From AP-15 sp963747735 (lineage in GTDB: Bacteria > Pseudomonadota > Alphaproteobacteria > ATCC43930 > CGMCC-115725): a DNA stretch of 64,000 bases. Below the pieces are notes generated by a model that had not been told where the DNA came from, searched no databases, and worked only from the letters and a program-made list of their open reading frames with translations. The position numbers and the translations under genes are program-made. The stretch spans positions 124,001-188,000 of the forward strand of contig CAVVGE010000004.1 of NCBI GenBank assembly GCA_963747735.1, in the 5' to 3' direction. Below are positions 54,257 through 63,269 of the stretch, piece after piece (the first letter of the stretch is position 1; every line of letters begins with the position of its first letter).

Positions 54257-54366
54257 CTGCCGCTTGGCTCCTTGATCGAATCGGACGTGGGACGACTACC
54301 TTTCGCCGGCGGATTCGGCGGAGACTTCACCGCCGACACCAACGATACCCGTTGCGCACCGATAGC

Positions 54367-54593
54367 CCAGTGGCAGGGAAGCCAGTGGCAGGGAAAGCCG
54401 AGCAGATCGCGGCCATCATGCAGGAATTTGCGAACTTATATGCCGCCCGCCAAAGATGTCGCCCGCTTTGCCCCAGCTCGGCGAAATAGATCCCAAAGAG
54501 GCGGAGGAGGCTGGCAAGAACAGCCCATGGCAAAACCTCCGGCAGCGGGACCACGATCGGCCGGACAACAGGCGACATCACGGTATCGGACAT
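54367..54593 (-). pseudogene. Decayed cobalt transporter subunit CbtB
   Basis: ATG 54593 (GAGGAG 8 nt upstream) reads a CbtB-like N-terminus with one membrane helix (VPLPEVLPWAVLASLLRLFG). After YFAELGQ a frame change is needed to reach RATSLAGG, then a TAA, then FLHDGRDLLGFPCH, the CbtB C-terminus. The conserved HDxRH is HDGRD, so a metal-binding His is lost. The codons for the last residues are duplicated as two 15-nt units at 54367-54396. At least three lesions make a functional protein unlikely. As written the frame would run to 54327. Confidence 0.65.
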
Positions 54594-54638
54594 CGGCGAC
54601 ACTCCTCGGGATGACGCGTCCCGGCGCACCAATTCAAA

Positions 54639-54738
54639 CCGCGGGGCAGGTCTGGCTTCCGGTCTGGGCTTTTTTCGCTCGAACCGGACACAGTGGCGCG
54701 ACCGCGCCGGAATCCTCACCGGCTTCCGCCTACCGCGG
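54639..54738 (-). ncRNA. Cobalamin riboswitch
   Basis: On the minus strand a P1 stem CCGCGG (54738-54733 with 54644-54639) encloses the usual conserved parts: GCCGGTGAGGATTCCGGC, then GTCGCGCCACTGTG, and the B12-box-like AAGCCAGACCTGCC. It ends 46 nt before the decayed cbtB start. In Proteobacteria such elements reduce expression of cobalamin and cobalt uptake genes when adenosylcobalamin is bound. No U-rich terminator follows, so control would be at translation. Confidence 0.8.
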
Positions 54739-54912
54739 CAAATAGCGGCCACTTTAAGAAAGAGGCTGATTGAGTGTCAACCCGCCGCCGGGCCGGTTTT
54801 CGGGCCACTCCGCGTGGTGCAAACCGAGCGTTCGATTGGCACCGCTAGCCCGGGCTAGAGAGCAAGATCCGGTCAGGTTGCATCAGCCCGTCAGCGCCCC
54901 TCACCCTTCCCT

Positions 54913-54934
54913 CTCTCCCCCGATCGGGGGAGAG
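54913..54934. repeat. Intergenic palindrome
   Basis: CTCTCCCCC and its complement flank GATC, a perfect 22-bp palindrome. It belongs to a 'CCTCACCC...GGGGAGAGGG' sequence common between genes in Alphaproteobacteria. I see no gene in the rest of 54757-55048. Confidence 0.45.
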
Positions 54935-55048
54935 GGTTGCGAAGGGTTGGCGAGGCCCACGGGTCCGGCCGGAGGCCGGCCCGAGGATAAACTCCGCCGA
55001 CTTTACCCGAAGCTGGGTGAGGAGGGCTCTACCTAATCGGATCATGGT

Positions 55049-56339
55049 CTAGGCGCGTTCGGTGACGGTTTCGATCAGGAATTGCTCGTATTTCCGGAAT
55101 TGCTCGGCGCGGGTCATTCCGGCGCGCGCTTGCCGATCGACGGCGGGGATCCCGCTCGGCCGCTGCCCGAGCCAGCTGCGCAGCTGCTGCGCAATCGTCG
55201 CGGGGTCATTGGCGACCAGCCCCGCCCGGCGCTCGCGAACCATTTGCGCCAGGTCGCCATGCTCGTAGCCGAGCATCAGGACCGGTCTTCCGGTCGCCAG
55301 ATATTCAAAGAATTTTGCCGGAATATTGCCTTCATCTTTTTTGTTGTTCCATTGCAGCAGCAGCAAAACGTCGGCCGTTGCTTGCAATGCAAGCGAATCC
55401 TTGTACGCGACCCGGTCGTGGACGAAAACGCGGTCCTCCACCCGATGCAGCTTTGCCAACGGGGCGACCTGCTTCTCGTCCGGCCCGTAGAAATGCACCG
55501 CCACGCGGCTGCGCTCGGCGCCGAGCAGGCCGATCGCCCGAAACAAGGCGCTCGGATCGCGATAGCCGACATAGATATTGCCCGTATAGACGATCGACAC
55601 GACCTCGCCCGGCGGCGGGGGGGCCGGCTCCGCTGGAAAATCTTCCTCCGCATAGCCGTTCAAGATGCAGGCGACCCGTTGCCGATAATGCCGGCGCAAG
55701 GTTGCCGCCCATCCCGGGGTGACCGTCACCAGCCCGGCAGCGCTGCCGAGGATCCGCCGTTCGATCGCCCAATCGACGCAGAAGCGCCAGCCCGGCTCGG
55801 CGTAATAGGGATTGTCGGTCCACAGATCGCGCAGCTCGGCGATCCAAGGCGCGCCGCATCTGCGAGCAATCCGCGCCGCCGCGACGAGCCCCGAATTGGG
55901 CGGCGCGCTGGCGACAATGATGTCCGGGCGCCAATCGCGCACGAACCCATAGCCGGCCTCGGCCGCAGCCGCGATCCAGCCTTTGCGGTGGTCGGGTATG
56001 TGCAGCAGGGCATGGCAATGCCGGGTCAATGCGGCGGCCAAGCCGGCCGAGCTCGGCGCGGTGGGCTCGCGCGGCCGGCACCGGCGCCGAGCCGCTGCCG
56101 GGACCACCGGCAACGCCGCGCAGCCGTTTGACGAGGTTGTCGAAGACCAGCTCGCTCGCCCATCCGGCGGGATAGGTCACACGCTCACGCGGGATCTCGA
56201 GCGGCAGCGAGTTGTCGCCGGCGACGGGGGCGGCGACGACGCGCACCTCGTGCCCCGCTTGATGCAGATATTTGGCAAATTTGCCGACGCGCACCGCACC
56301 GATGACATTGTTCGGCGGAAACGCATGCGACACCAGCAA
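55049..56339 (-). pseudogene. Family 4-like glycosyltransferase, frameshifted
   Basis: The N-terminal frame reads LLVSHAFPPNNVIGAVRVGK, then KYLHQAGHEVRVVAAPVAGD to VKRLRGVAGGPG; a one-base shift between about 56040 and 56110 joins it to EPTAPSSAGLAAALTRHCHA and the rest, ending at 55049. The GT-B fold is complete when joined (SGLVAAARIARRCGAPWIAE, VYTGNIYVGYRDP, FFEYLATGRPVLMLG). The start is unclear: TTG 56339 is the first reasonable codon, without a good Shine-Dalgarno. It follows nodU on the same strand. Confidence 0.65.
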
Positions 56340-56415
56340 TACCTTGAGCCGCCCGCCCCGGCGCGCGGTCGCCGGGAGCTCGTGCTCGACCGGTGCAGCC
56401 GCCGCAGCCTGGGCT

Positions 56416-58251
56416 TCAGTCGGGATCGAACCGGTCCCTGTAGTCGAGGCGCAGCGCCGGATCTTGCGCCTCCTTTCGCAAAAAGCAGTTGCCGGCGACG
56501 AGGATGTCGATGTCGCTGCCCATAAAGCAGCGGAACGCATCGTCCGGGGTGCAGCAGATCGGCTCGCCCCTGACATTGAAGCTGGTGTTGACCAGCACCG
56601 GGCAGCCGGTCAGCGCTTTGAACCGCTCGATCAGCGCGTAATAGCGCGGATTGGTCTCGCGGTGCACGGTCTGGATACGGGCCGAATAGTCCACGTGAGT
56701 GATCGCCGGTATGTCCGATCGCGCCACATTGAGCTTGTCGATGCCAAAGAGCGCGCGCTCGGCCTCGCTCATCGCCCTGCGATGCGGCTCGGCGACATCG
56801 GCGACCATCAGCATATAGGGGCTGTCGGTTTCCATCTCGAACCACTCGGCCATGTCCTCGCGCAAGACCGAGGGGGCGAACGGCCGGAAGCTCTCGCGGT
56901 ATTTGACTTTGAGGTTGAGGGTGCGCTGCATCGCCGGGCTGCGCGCATCGGCAAGGATCGAGCGCGCCCCGAGCGCCCGCGGACCGAACTCCATGCGGCC
57001 CTGAAACCAGCCTACCGCCTTTTCCGCGGCGAGCGCCTGCGCGGTGCGGCCGATCAGCTCGTCGTCACCTAGACACTCGAAGACCGCGCCGGCCGCGACC
57101 AGCCGCTCCCTGATCTCCGCCTCGCTGTAAGCCGGTCCGAGATAGCCGCCCGACATGCCGTCGAGCCCGTTCGAGAGCTGTCTCGGGTGGTCACGCTCGA
57201 GGTGATAGGCGGCGAGCGCCGCGCCGAGCGCGCCGCCGGCATCGCCCGCCGCCGGCTGCACCCATATTTGCTCGAAACGGCCGTCGCGCAGCACCTTGCC
57301 GTTGGCGACGCAATTGAGCGCAACACCGCCGGCAAGGCACAGATTGCGGGCGCCGGTCTCCACCGCCAGCGAACGGGACAGCCGCAGGATCGCTTCTTCG
57401 GTGACCCGTTGGATCGAGGCGGCAAGGTCCATATGGACCTGGTCGAGCCGGTCTTCCGGCTTGCGCGCCGGCACGCCGAAGAGCTCGGCGAACCGGTCGT
57501 TGGTCATCTTCAGCCCGGTGCAGTAGTCGAAATAGGAAAGGTCGAGGCGAAAGCTGCCGTCGTCCTTCAAATCGATCAGATGGTCGAGAATGGTCTCGGC
57601 AAAGCGCGGCTCGCCGTAGGGGGCGAGCCCCATCACCTTGTATTCGCCGGAATTGACCCGGAAGCCGGTAAAATAGGTGAAGGCCGAATAGAGCAGCCCG
57701 AGCGAATGCGGGAAATGGATCTCCTTCAGCATCGTGAGCCGGTTGCCGTCACCGAGGCCGGCCGAAGTCGTCGCCCATTCGCCGACCCCGTCCATTGTCA
57801 GGATCGCCGCCTGCTCGAACGGCGATGGAAAAAACGCCGACGCGGCGTGGCTCAAATGGTGCTCGGAGAACAACAGGCGATGCTCCCAGTCGAACTCCGG
57901 GGCCGCCTTGCGCAGCTGCTCGCCGATCTGTTTTTTTTGAAACAGCTTGTCCTTCAGCCAAACCGGCATCGCCGCGCGGAACGAGCCAAAGCCGCGGGGC
58001 GCAAACGCCAGATAGGTTTCGAGCAGGCGCGCGAATTTGAGCAGAGGCTTGTCGTAGAAGGCGACGAGATCGATATCGGCGAGCCCGATGCCGGCTTCGG
58101 CCAAGCAATAGGCAATCGCGTTCTCTGGGTATCGGCTGTCGTATTTCTCCCGGGTAAAGCGCTCTTCCTGGGCCGCGGCGGCGATCTGCCCATCCTCGAT
58201 CAGCGCCGCAGCGCTGTCGTGGTAAAACGCCGAAATTCCGAGGATGCGCAT
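56416..58251 (-). CDS. NodU/CmcH-family carbamoyltransferase
   Basis: A 611-residue enzyme. It has the two NodU parts: an N-terminal Hsp70-like fold with metal-binding His residues (LLFSEHHLSHAASAFFPSPF) and DGVGEWATTSAG, and a C-terminal YrdC-like domain (VGWFQGRMEFGPRALGARSI; PVLVNTSFNVRGEPI). It puts a carbamoyl group on hydroxyls of sugars or natural products, as in Nod factor or saxitoxin paths. An SxtJ-like gene lies upstream and a glycosyltransferase downstream on the same strand. Confidence 0.9.
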   Translation of the reverse strand: MRILGISAFYHDSAAALIEDGQIAAAAQEERFTREKYDSRYPENAIAYCLAEAGIGLADIDLVAFYDKPLLKFARLLETYLAFAPRGFGSFRAAMPVWLKDKLFQKKQIGEQLRKAAPEFDWEHRLLFSEHHLSHAASAFFPSPFEQAAILTMDGVGEWATTSAGLGDGNRLTMLKEIHFPHSLGLLYSAFTYFTGFRVNSGEYKVMGLAPYGEPRFAETILDHLIDLKDDGSFRLDLSYFDYCTGLKMTNDRFAELFGVPARKPEDRLDQVHMDLAASIQRVTEEAILRLSRSLAVETGARNLCLAGGVALNCVANGKVLRDGRFEQIWVQPAAGDAGGALGAALAAYHLERDHPRQLSNGLDGMSGGYLGPAYSEAEIRERLVAAGAVFECLGDDELIGRTAQALAAEKAVGWFQGRMEFGPRALGARSILADARSPAMQRTLNLKVKYRESFRPFAPSVLREDMAEWFEMETDSPYMLMVADVAEPHRRAMSEAERALFGIDKLNVARSDIPAITHVDYSARIQTVHRETNPRYYALIERFKALTGCPVLVNTSFNVRGEPICCTPDDAFRCFMGSDIDILVAGNCFLRKEAQDPALRLDYRDRFDPD

Positions 58252-58300
58252 TGGTCTTTCGAAAAGCTGAGTGGCGCCCGGCGGTGAGCCCGGCAAGCCG

Positions 58301-58525
58301 TCAACGCTGCCGGTTCATCGAAAAAGACCGCTCGCCGGCGGCGCCGCGACGGACCCAATAGCTCGGGATTTCCGGATCGAGCCGCAGCCGCAGCAAATCT
58401 TTTCCGGCCAACCGCAAGACAATGCCGAGCGGGGTCACGAGCGCAAAAAACACGAGCGCCATCACCCCCGCCTCGACGGCCTTCGCAATCCCCCATTTTG
58501 GCGAGCGGCCCCGATCGCAACCCAT
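58301..58525 (-). CDS. SxtJ-like small membrane protein
   Basis: A 74-residue protein with one helix (AGVMALVFFALVTPLGIVLR) and the SxtJ-type C-terminus (AGKDLLRLRLDPEIPSYWVR). SxtJ proteins accompany NodU-type carbamoyltransferases; typical members are about 130 residues, so this one lacks the first half. The stop is 49 nt before nodU. Confidence 0.65.
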   Translation of the reverse strand: MGCDRGRSPKWGIAKAVEAGVMALVFFALVTPLGIVLRLAGKDLLRLRLDPEIPSYWVRRGAAGERSFSMNRQR

Positions 58526-58619
58526 TGCCGGCCCCTCCGCGCCTCGTCGGCCATCCTGACAGCCCCAACCATATCGGGAACGGGTCTCAAGACAACCTTA
58601 ATTCCGGATGGTCATGCCT

Positions 58620-58648
58620 TTGACGCCGTTGAGCGCGCTCTCTAGACT
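58620..58648 (+). promoter_or_regulatory. Sigma70-like promoter for malic enzyme
   Basis: TTGACG at 58620-58625 and TAGACT at 58643-58648 are 17 nt apart. Transcription would begin near 58655, leaving about 38 nt before the ATG at 58693. Confidence 0.5.
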
Positions 58649-58692
58649 GCCGGGCCGGCGGAAGCCCGATCTCACCAGGAGCGGCGAGCCAG

Positions 58693-60960
58693 ATGGATAG
58701 CGGCACTATTCGTGCAACAGAAGACGAGGCGCTGAATTTCCACTCGAACGGCCGCCCGGGCAAGCTCGCGATCGCCCCGACCAAGCCGCTGATCACACAG
58801 CGCGATTTGTCGCTCGCCTATTCGCCCGGCGTGGCCTTTCCGTGCCTGCACATCCAGCGTGACCCGAGTGCTGCCTTTGACTACACCTCGAAGGGGAATT
58901 TTGTCGCGGTGGTCTCGAACGGCACCGCGGTGCTCGGTCTCGGCGACCTCGGCGCGCTCGCCGCCAAGCCCGTCATGGAAGGCAAGGCGGCGCTGTTCAA
59001 GCGCTTTGCCGACATCGATTCGATCGACCTCGAAATCGACACCCGCGACGTCGATGAATTCGTCAACTGCGTGCGCTTTCTGCATCCGGCCTTTGGCGGC
59101 ATCAATCTCGAAGACATCAAGGCCCCGGAATGCTTTATCATCGAAGAGCGGCTGCGCGAGCTGCTGGACATCCCGGTCTTTCACGACGATCAGCACGGCA
59201 CCGCGATCATCACGGCGGCCGCCCTGATCAACGCGCTCCACCTGACCGGACGCACGCTCGACCGCGTCAAAATGGTCGTCAACGGCGCCGGCGCCGCCTC
59301 GATCGCCTGCGTCGAATTGCTGAAGACGATGGGCCTCCCGCCGCAGAGCGTCACGTTGTGCGACACGAGAGGCGTCATCTGGCGCGGTCGAACGGACGGC
59401 ATGAACCAATGGAAATCGGCGCACGCGGTCGAGACCAAGGCGCGCACCCTCGCCCAGGCGATCGAAGGTGCCGACGTGTTTTTCGGGCTGTCGGCAAAGG
59501 GGGCGGTCGATCAAGCAATGGTCCGCGCGATGGCGCAGAAGCCGATCATCTTCGCCATGGCCAATCCCGATCCGGAGATCACCCCCGAGGAGGTGCGCGC
59601 GGTGCGCTCGGACGCGATCATCGCCACCGGGCGCTCGGATTACCCGAACCAGGTCAACAACATTCTGGGTTTCCCTTACATCTTTCGCGGCGCTCTCGAC
59701 GTGCGCGCCTCGACGATCAACGACGCGATGAAGATCGCCGCGGCCGAGGCGTTGGCGGCGCTCGCTCGCGAGGACGTGCCGGATGAGGTCGCCGCCGCCT
59801 ATTCCGGCGAGCGCCTGACCTACGGTCCCGACTACATCATCCCCGCACCCTTCGACCCTCGGCTGATTTGGGCGGTGCCGTCGGCGGTGGCCAAGGCGGC
59901 GATGGCTTCCGGGGTGGCGCGCAAGCCGGTCCTCGATATGGAAGTCTACAAGCGCACGTTGCGCGGCCGGCTCGACCCGACCGCGGCCGGCCTCGAGCAG
60001 ATTTTCGAGCGGGTGCGCGCCGAGCCAAAACGCGTCGTCTTTGCCGAGGGCGAGGAGGAAAAGACGATCCGCGCGGCACTCCTGTTTGCCGGCAGCGGCT
60101 ACGGCACCCCGGTCTTGGTCGGGCGCGACGAGCGGATCAAGGCGACACTGGCGGCGATGGCGCTGAACTCGCCCGAAGGGCTCGAAATCCACAATGCCCG
60201 GCTGTCGCAGCACAACCCGCGCTACACCGATTTCCTTTATGCGCGGCAGCAGCGCAACGGCATGCTCTATCGCGACTGCCAGCGCCTGGTGAACCAGGAC
60301 CGCAATGTCTTTGCCGCCTGCATGGTCGCCTGCGGCGATGCCGACGCGATGGTCACCGGGGTCACCCGCAACTCCTTCGATGCGCTCGACGAAGTGTCGC
60401 GGGTAATCGCGGCAAAGCCCGGCTGCGTGCTGTTCGGCCTGACCATCTTGCTCGCCCATGAGCGCACGGTGCTGATCGCCGACACTCTGGTGCATGAGAT
60501 GCCGAGCTCGGCCGAGCTCGCCGACATCGCGATCCAGGCGGCGGCGAAGGCGCGCGAATTGGGGCTCGAGCCGCGGGTCGCGCTCCTCTCCTATTCCAAT
60601 TTCGGCAACCCGATGGGCCAGGACGGCCAGCGCGTGCGCGACGCGGTGGCGCTGCTCGACGAGCGCGGCGCCGGCTTCGAATATGACGGCGAGATGAGCG
60701 CCGACGTCGCCCTCGACGAGCGGCTGATGCGCCAGCTCTACCCGTTCTGCCGCCTCGGCGGCCCGGCCAACATCCTGGTCATGCCCGAATTGCACAGCGC
60801 CAACATCGCTGCAAAGCTGTTGCCGCGGCTCGGCGGCGGCACGGTGGTCGGGCCATTGCTGCTCGGCCTGTCGCACCCGGTGCAGATCGTCAACATGGGC
60901 GCCACCGTCTCCGATCTCGTCAACCTGGCGGCATTGTCGGCGCACGACGCGATCCGCTGA
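58693..60960 (+). CDS. maeB: NADP-type malic enzyme with phosphotransacetylase-like domain (MaeB)
   Basis: A 755-residue fusion. Residues about 1-420 are malic enzyme: DLSLAYSPGVAFPCLHI, the metal-site DDQHGTAIITAAAL and the nucleotide fold MVVNGAGAASIACVELL. Residues about 430-755 are a phosphotransacetylase-like domain (RVVFAEGEEEKTIRAALLFA, GDADAMVTGVTRNSFDAL) that in this class usually regulates rather than catalyses. The enzyme oxidatively decarboxylates malate to pyruvate. Length and domain order are normal for MaeB. The kinase gene follows after 16 nt. Confidence 0.92.
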   Translation: MDSGTIRATEDEALNFHSNGRPGKLAIAPTKPLITQRDLSLAYSPGVAFPCLHIQRDPSAAFDYTSKGNFVAVVSNGTAVLGLGDLGALAAKPVMEGKAALFKRFADIDSIDLEIDTRDVDEFVNCVRFLHPAFGGINLEDIKAPECFIIEERLRELLDIPVFHDDQHGTAIITAAALINALHLTGRTLDRVKMVVNGAGAASIACVELLKTMGLPPQSVTLCDTRGVIWRGRTDGMNQWKSAHAVETKARTLAQAIEGADVFFGLSAKGAVDQAMVRAMAQKPIIFAMANPDPEITPEEVRAVRSDAIIATGRSDYPNQVNNILGFPYIFRGALDVRASTINDAMKIAAAEALAALAREDVPDEVAAAYSGERLTYGPDYIIPAPFDPRLIWAVPSAVAKAAMASGVARKPVLDMEVYKRTLRGRLDPTAAGLEQIFERVRAEPKRVVFAEGEEEKTIRAALLFAGSGYGTPVLVGRDERIKATLAAMALNSPEGLEIHNARLSQHNPRYTDFLYARQQRNGMLYRDCQRLVNQDRNVFAACMVACGDADAMVTGVTRNSFDALDEVSRVIAAKPGCVLFGLTILLAHERTVLIADTLVHEMPSSAELADIAIQAAAKARELGLEPRVALLSYSNFGNPMGQDGQRVRDAVALLDERGAGFEYDGEMSADVALDERLMRQLYPFCRLGGPANILVMPELHSANIAAKLLPRLGGGTVVGPLLLGLSHPVQIVNMGATVSDLVNLAALSAHDAIR

Positions 60961-60976
60961 CCCGGCGCGGGGCCGC

Positions 60977-62356
60977 GTGGGGATCGGCGTCCGCCTTTCG
61001 GCCTGGGGAAGGATCCCGGTCCTCGCCGCGGCGATATCCGTGCCGGGACTTGTCGTCCTCGCGGTTTTGGCGGTCTGCGGATGGCTCGGCGTGCGCCCGG
61101 CGGTGCTCGGCGGGCTCGCGATCGTGGCTCTGACGGCGCTTTTGATCGGCCGTTCCGTCCTCGCCTTTGCGGCGCTGCGCGAGGCGGTGTCGGGGTTTGG
61201 CGTCGAGGCGTCCGGCCCGCTGCGTTCTGCAACGCAAATTCGCGCGGCAATCCTGCGATCGGGTCGGGACTGGCGGCTGCGCGCCGAACAAGCAGAGGCG
61301 CGCCTCGCGGCGGCGGACGCCATCATCGCCGCGATCCCCGACCCGCTCATCGTGCTCGACGAGCGGCGCCGCATGGTTCGCGCCAATGCCGCGGCCGGCG
61401 CGCTGGTCGGCCCCGCCGCCGCGCCGCGCGACCTCGCTGCGGCGCTGCGCAACCCGGCCGTGCTGGCGGCGGCAGATAGGGTGATCGGCGGCGCGGCCGC
61501 GCAAATCGTCGAGTTCGCATTGCCGGTGCCGGCCGATCGCCGGCTGCGTGCGCGGCTCGCCCGGATCGACGGGTCCGCCGCCGACGGCGCCGTCGCCGTG
61601 CTGAGCCTGCACGACGTCACCGAGCTGAAGCGCGCCGAAGAGATGCGCGCCGATTTCATCGCCAATGCCAGCCATGAATTGCGCACGCCGCTCGCGACGC
61701 TCGCCGGCTTTATCGAGACCTTGCGCGGGCCGGCGCGCGAGGATGCCGAGGCGCGCGAGCGGTTTCTCGCGATCATGGGCGCAGAGGCCGCGCGGATGAC
61801 CCGCCTCGTCGAGGATCTGCTGTCGCTGTCGCGCATCGAGCTCAACGAGCACGTGCTGCCGCAGGACCGGGTGCCGTTGCCGGCGCTGCTGCAGCAGCTC
61901 GCCGAGGCCTTGGAGCTGCGCGCCGGCGAACGCGGCATGCGGATCGTGCTGGGCCTGGCCCGGGGCCTTCCCGATGTGCAGGGCGACCGCGACGAGCTCA
62001 TCCAGCTGTTTCAGAACCTGCTCGACAACGCGATCAAATACGGCGGCATCGGGACCGAAATCTCGCTCGCCGCCGAAACGCGCCAAGGCCTCCTCGCCGT
62101 TGCTGTCAAGGATCGGGGCGACGGCATCGCCCGCGAGCACCTGCCGCGCCTGACCGAGCGCTTCTACCGGGTCGACACCGCGCGCTCGCGCGAAATGGGC
62201 GGCACCGGGCTCGGCCTCGCCATCGTCAAGCATATCGTCGCGCGCCACCGCGGCTTTCTCGAAATCGCCAGCACCTCGGGTGAAGGCTCGGTCTTTACCG
62301 TGCTGCTGCCGCCGCACCCGGCAGCGGCGGAAAAGGGGCCGCGCACCCTTAATTAA
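60977..62356 (+). CDS. phoR: PhoR-like sensor histidine kinase
   Basis: A 459-residue kinase: two N-terminal membrane helices (VLAAAISVPGLVVLAVLAVC; LGGLAIVALTALLIGRSVLA), a PAS-like region (IIAAIPDPLIVLDERRRMVR), the phosphoacceptor H233 in NASHELRTPLATLAGF, and the ATPase blocks NLLDNAIKYG and GGTGLGLAIVKHIV. The helix-PAS-kinase order and the Pho box and pstS-like start downstream point to PhoR, the phosphate-starvation sensor. The partner PhoB is not in the window. Start GTG 60977. Confidence 0.8.
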   Translation: MGIGVRLSAWGRIPVLAAAISVPGLVVLAVLAVCGWLGVRPAVLGGLAIVALTALLIGRSVLAFAALREAVSGFGVEASGPLRSATQIRAAILRSGRDWRLRAEQAEARLAAADAIIAAIPDPLIVLDERRRMVRANAAAGALVGPAAAPRDLAAALRNPAVLAAADRVIGGAAAQIVEFALPVPADRRLRARLARIDGSAADGAVAVLSLHDVTELKRAEEMRADFIANASHELRTPLATLAGFIETLRGPAREDAEARERFLAIMGAEAARMTRLVEDLLSLSRIELNEHVLPQDRVPLPALLQQLAEALELRAGERGMRIVLGLARGLPDVQGDRDELIQLFQNLLDNAIKYGGIGTEISLAAETRQGLLAVAVKDRGDGIAREHLPRLTERFYRVDTARSREMGGTGLGLAIVKHIVARHRGFLEIASTSGEGSVFTVLLPPHPAAAEKGPRTLN

Positions 62357-63182
62357 TTCGGTGCCAAAACGTCTTCAGCGCGGCGGCAATCAGGATCAGG
62401 CCGAGCAAAAGCTTGAGCAATTCGGCCGATGTCGATCCGGCGAACGCCCCGCCGGCCGCGGCCCCGACCAAACTTTCAACTCCCATCGGCGCGCCGACAC
62501 GCAACAGCGTCCTGCGACTCGGAAACAATCCGATCCGGTTGTAGCGGAACAGACCCATGCAGACGGTCGGGATCGACACGAACAGCACGGCGCTCCCGGC
62601 CGCGTGTATGTCGGCCCCGAAAACAAAGATCAGCGTCGGGATCAGCAGCTCGCCGCCGGCGACGCCGAGGAACGTGCTGATCGTGCCGATGCACAGACCG
62701 AGGACGATGCCGGCATCGATTTGGGCGCCGGGCTCGTCGGGCACCAGCGCCGGCAGGCCCGAGGGCAGGACCCGCTCGCCGATCAGCAACAGACCGATTG
62801 TCATCAGCAGGATGGCAATAGCGCGCTCGAGCCGGTGATCGGAGATCCGCGACAACAGCCGCACGGCGAACCACGCGGCCGTGATGCCGCCGAAGCCGAG
62901 CGCCACAATTGCGGGAGCAAACGCGCCGACGCCGACAAGAGAGCCGGCATGCCAGCGCACGATCAGCGCGGTCGCCAGGGTTATAAGGCTCAGAATTTGA
63001 TTCATCGGCACGGCCGCGCGCGCCGTGAAGCCGATCAGGCCAACGAGTATCGGCAGGCGAAACTCGCCCCCGCCAAGGCCGATCAGGCCGCCGATCCCGC
63101 CGATCAGCAAGGCGCAGCCGAGGGCAATCGTCGTCGTGCGCCACCCCGAAAGAGCGGGCGCAACGGTAGGGGCGCTCATCAT
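62349..63182 (-). CDS. TSUP (TauE/SafE) family transporter
   Basis: A 277-residue membrane protein with eight likely helices and the duplicated family motif (GGIGGLIGLGGGEFRLPILV; GTISTFLGVAGGELLIPTLI). TSUP proteins move sulfite, sulfonates or other sulfur anions. ATG 63182 is preferred: the longer start at 63224 lies inside a ModE-like palindrome with a Shine-Dalgarno too close to it. It ends 8 nt inside the converging phoR-like gene. Two ModE-like sites precede it, so the anion might be molybdate, tungstate or sulfate. Confidence 0.83.
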   Translation of the reverse strand: MMSAPTVAPALSGWRTTTIALGCALLIGGIGGLIGLGGGEFRLPILVGLIGFTARAAVPMNQILSLITLATALIVRWHAGSLVGVGAFAPAIVALGFGGITAAWFAVRLLSRISDHRLERAIAILLMTIGLLLIGERVLPSGLPALVPDEPGAQIDAGIVLGLCIGTISTFLGVAGGELLIPTLIFVFGADIHAAGSAVLFVSIPTVCMGLFRYNRIGLFPSRRTLLRVGAPMGVESLVGAAAGGAFAGSTSAELLKLLLGLILIAAALKTFWHRIN

Positions 63183-63196
63183 AAACCCGCGTCTGC

Positions 63197-63222
63197 GCGC
63201 TATGGTAATATGGCTATAGCGC
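63197..63222. promoter_or_regulatory. ModE-like palindrome 2
   Basis: GCGCTAT at 63197-63203 and ATAGCGC at 63216-63222 are perfect arms; the 12 nt between them keep partial symmetry. It overlaps the likely promoter region of the TSUP gene. Confidence 0.5.
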
Positions 63223-63231
63223 ATCCTCCAT

Positions 63232-63255
63232 CGCTATGGCAAATAAGCCATAGCG
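63232..63255. promoter_or_regulatory. ModE-like palindrome 1
   Basis: CGCTATGGC at 63232-63240 and GCCATAGCG at 63247-63255 form perfect 9-nt arms around a 6-nt spacer, the architecture of known ModE boxes (CGCTATA type with 6-nt spacer). It lies between the ModE-like gene and the TSUP gene. Confidence 0.65.
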
Positions 63256-63269
63256 GCGGCGCGAGCTTT

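Noticed and set aside
58672..62001. 1109-residue open frame antisense to the malic enzyme and kinase genes
   Set aside because: It mirrors two well-identified genes, has the Arg/Ser/Ala-rich composition of antisense frames in GC-rich DNA and matches no family.
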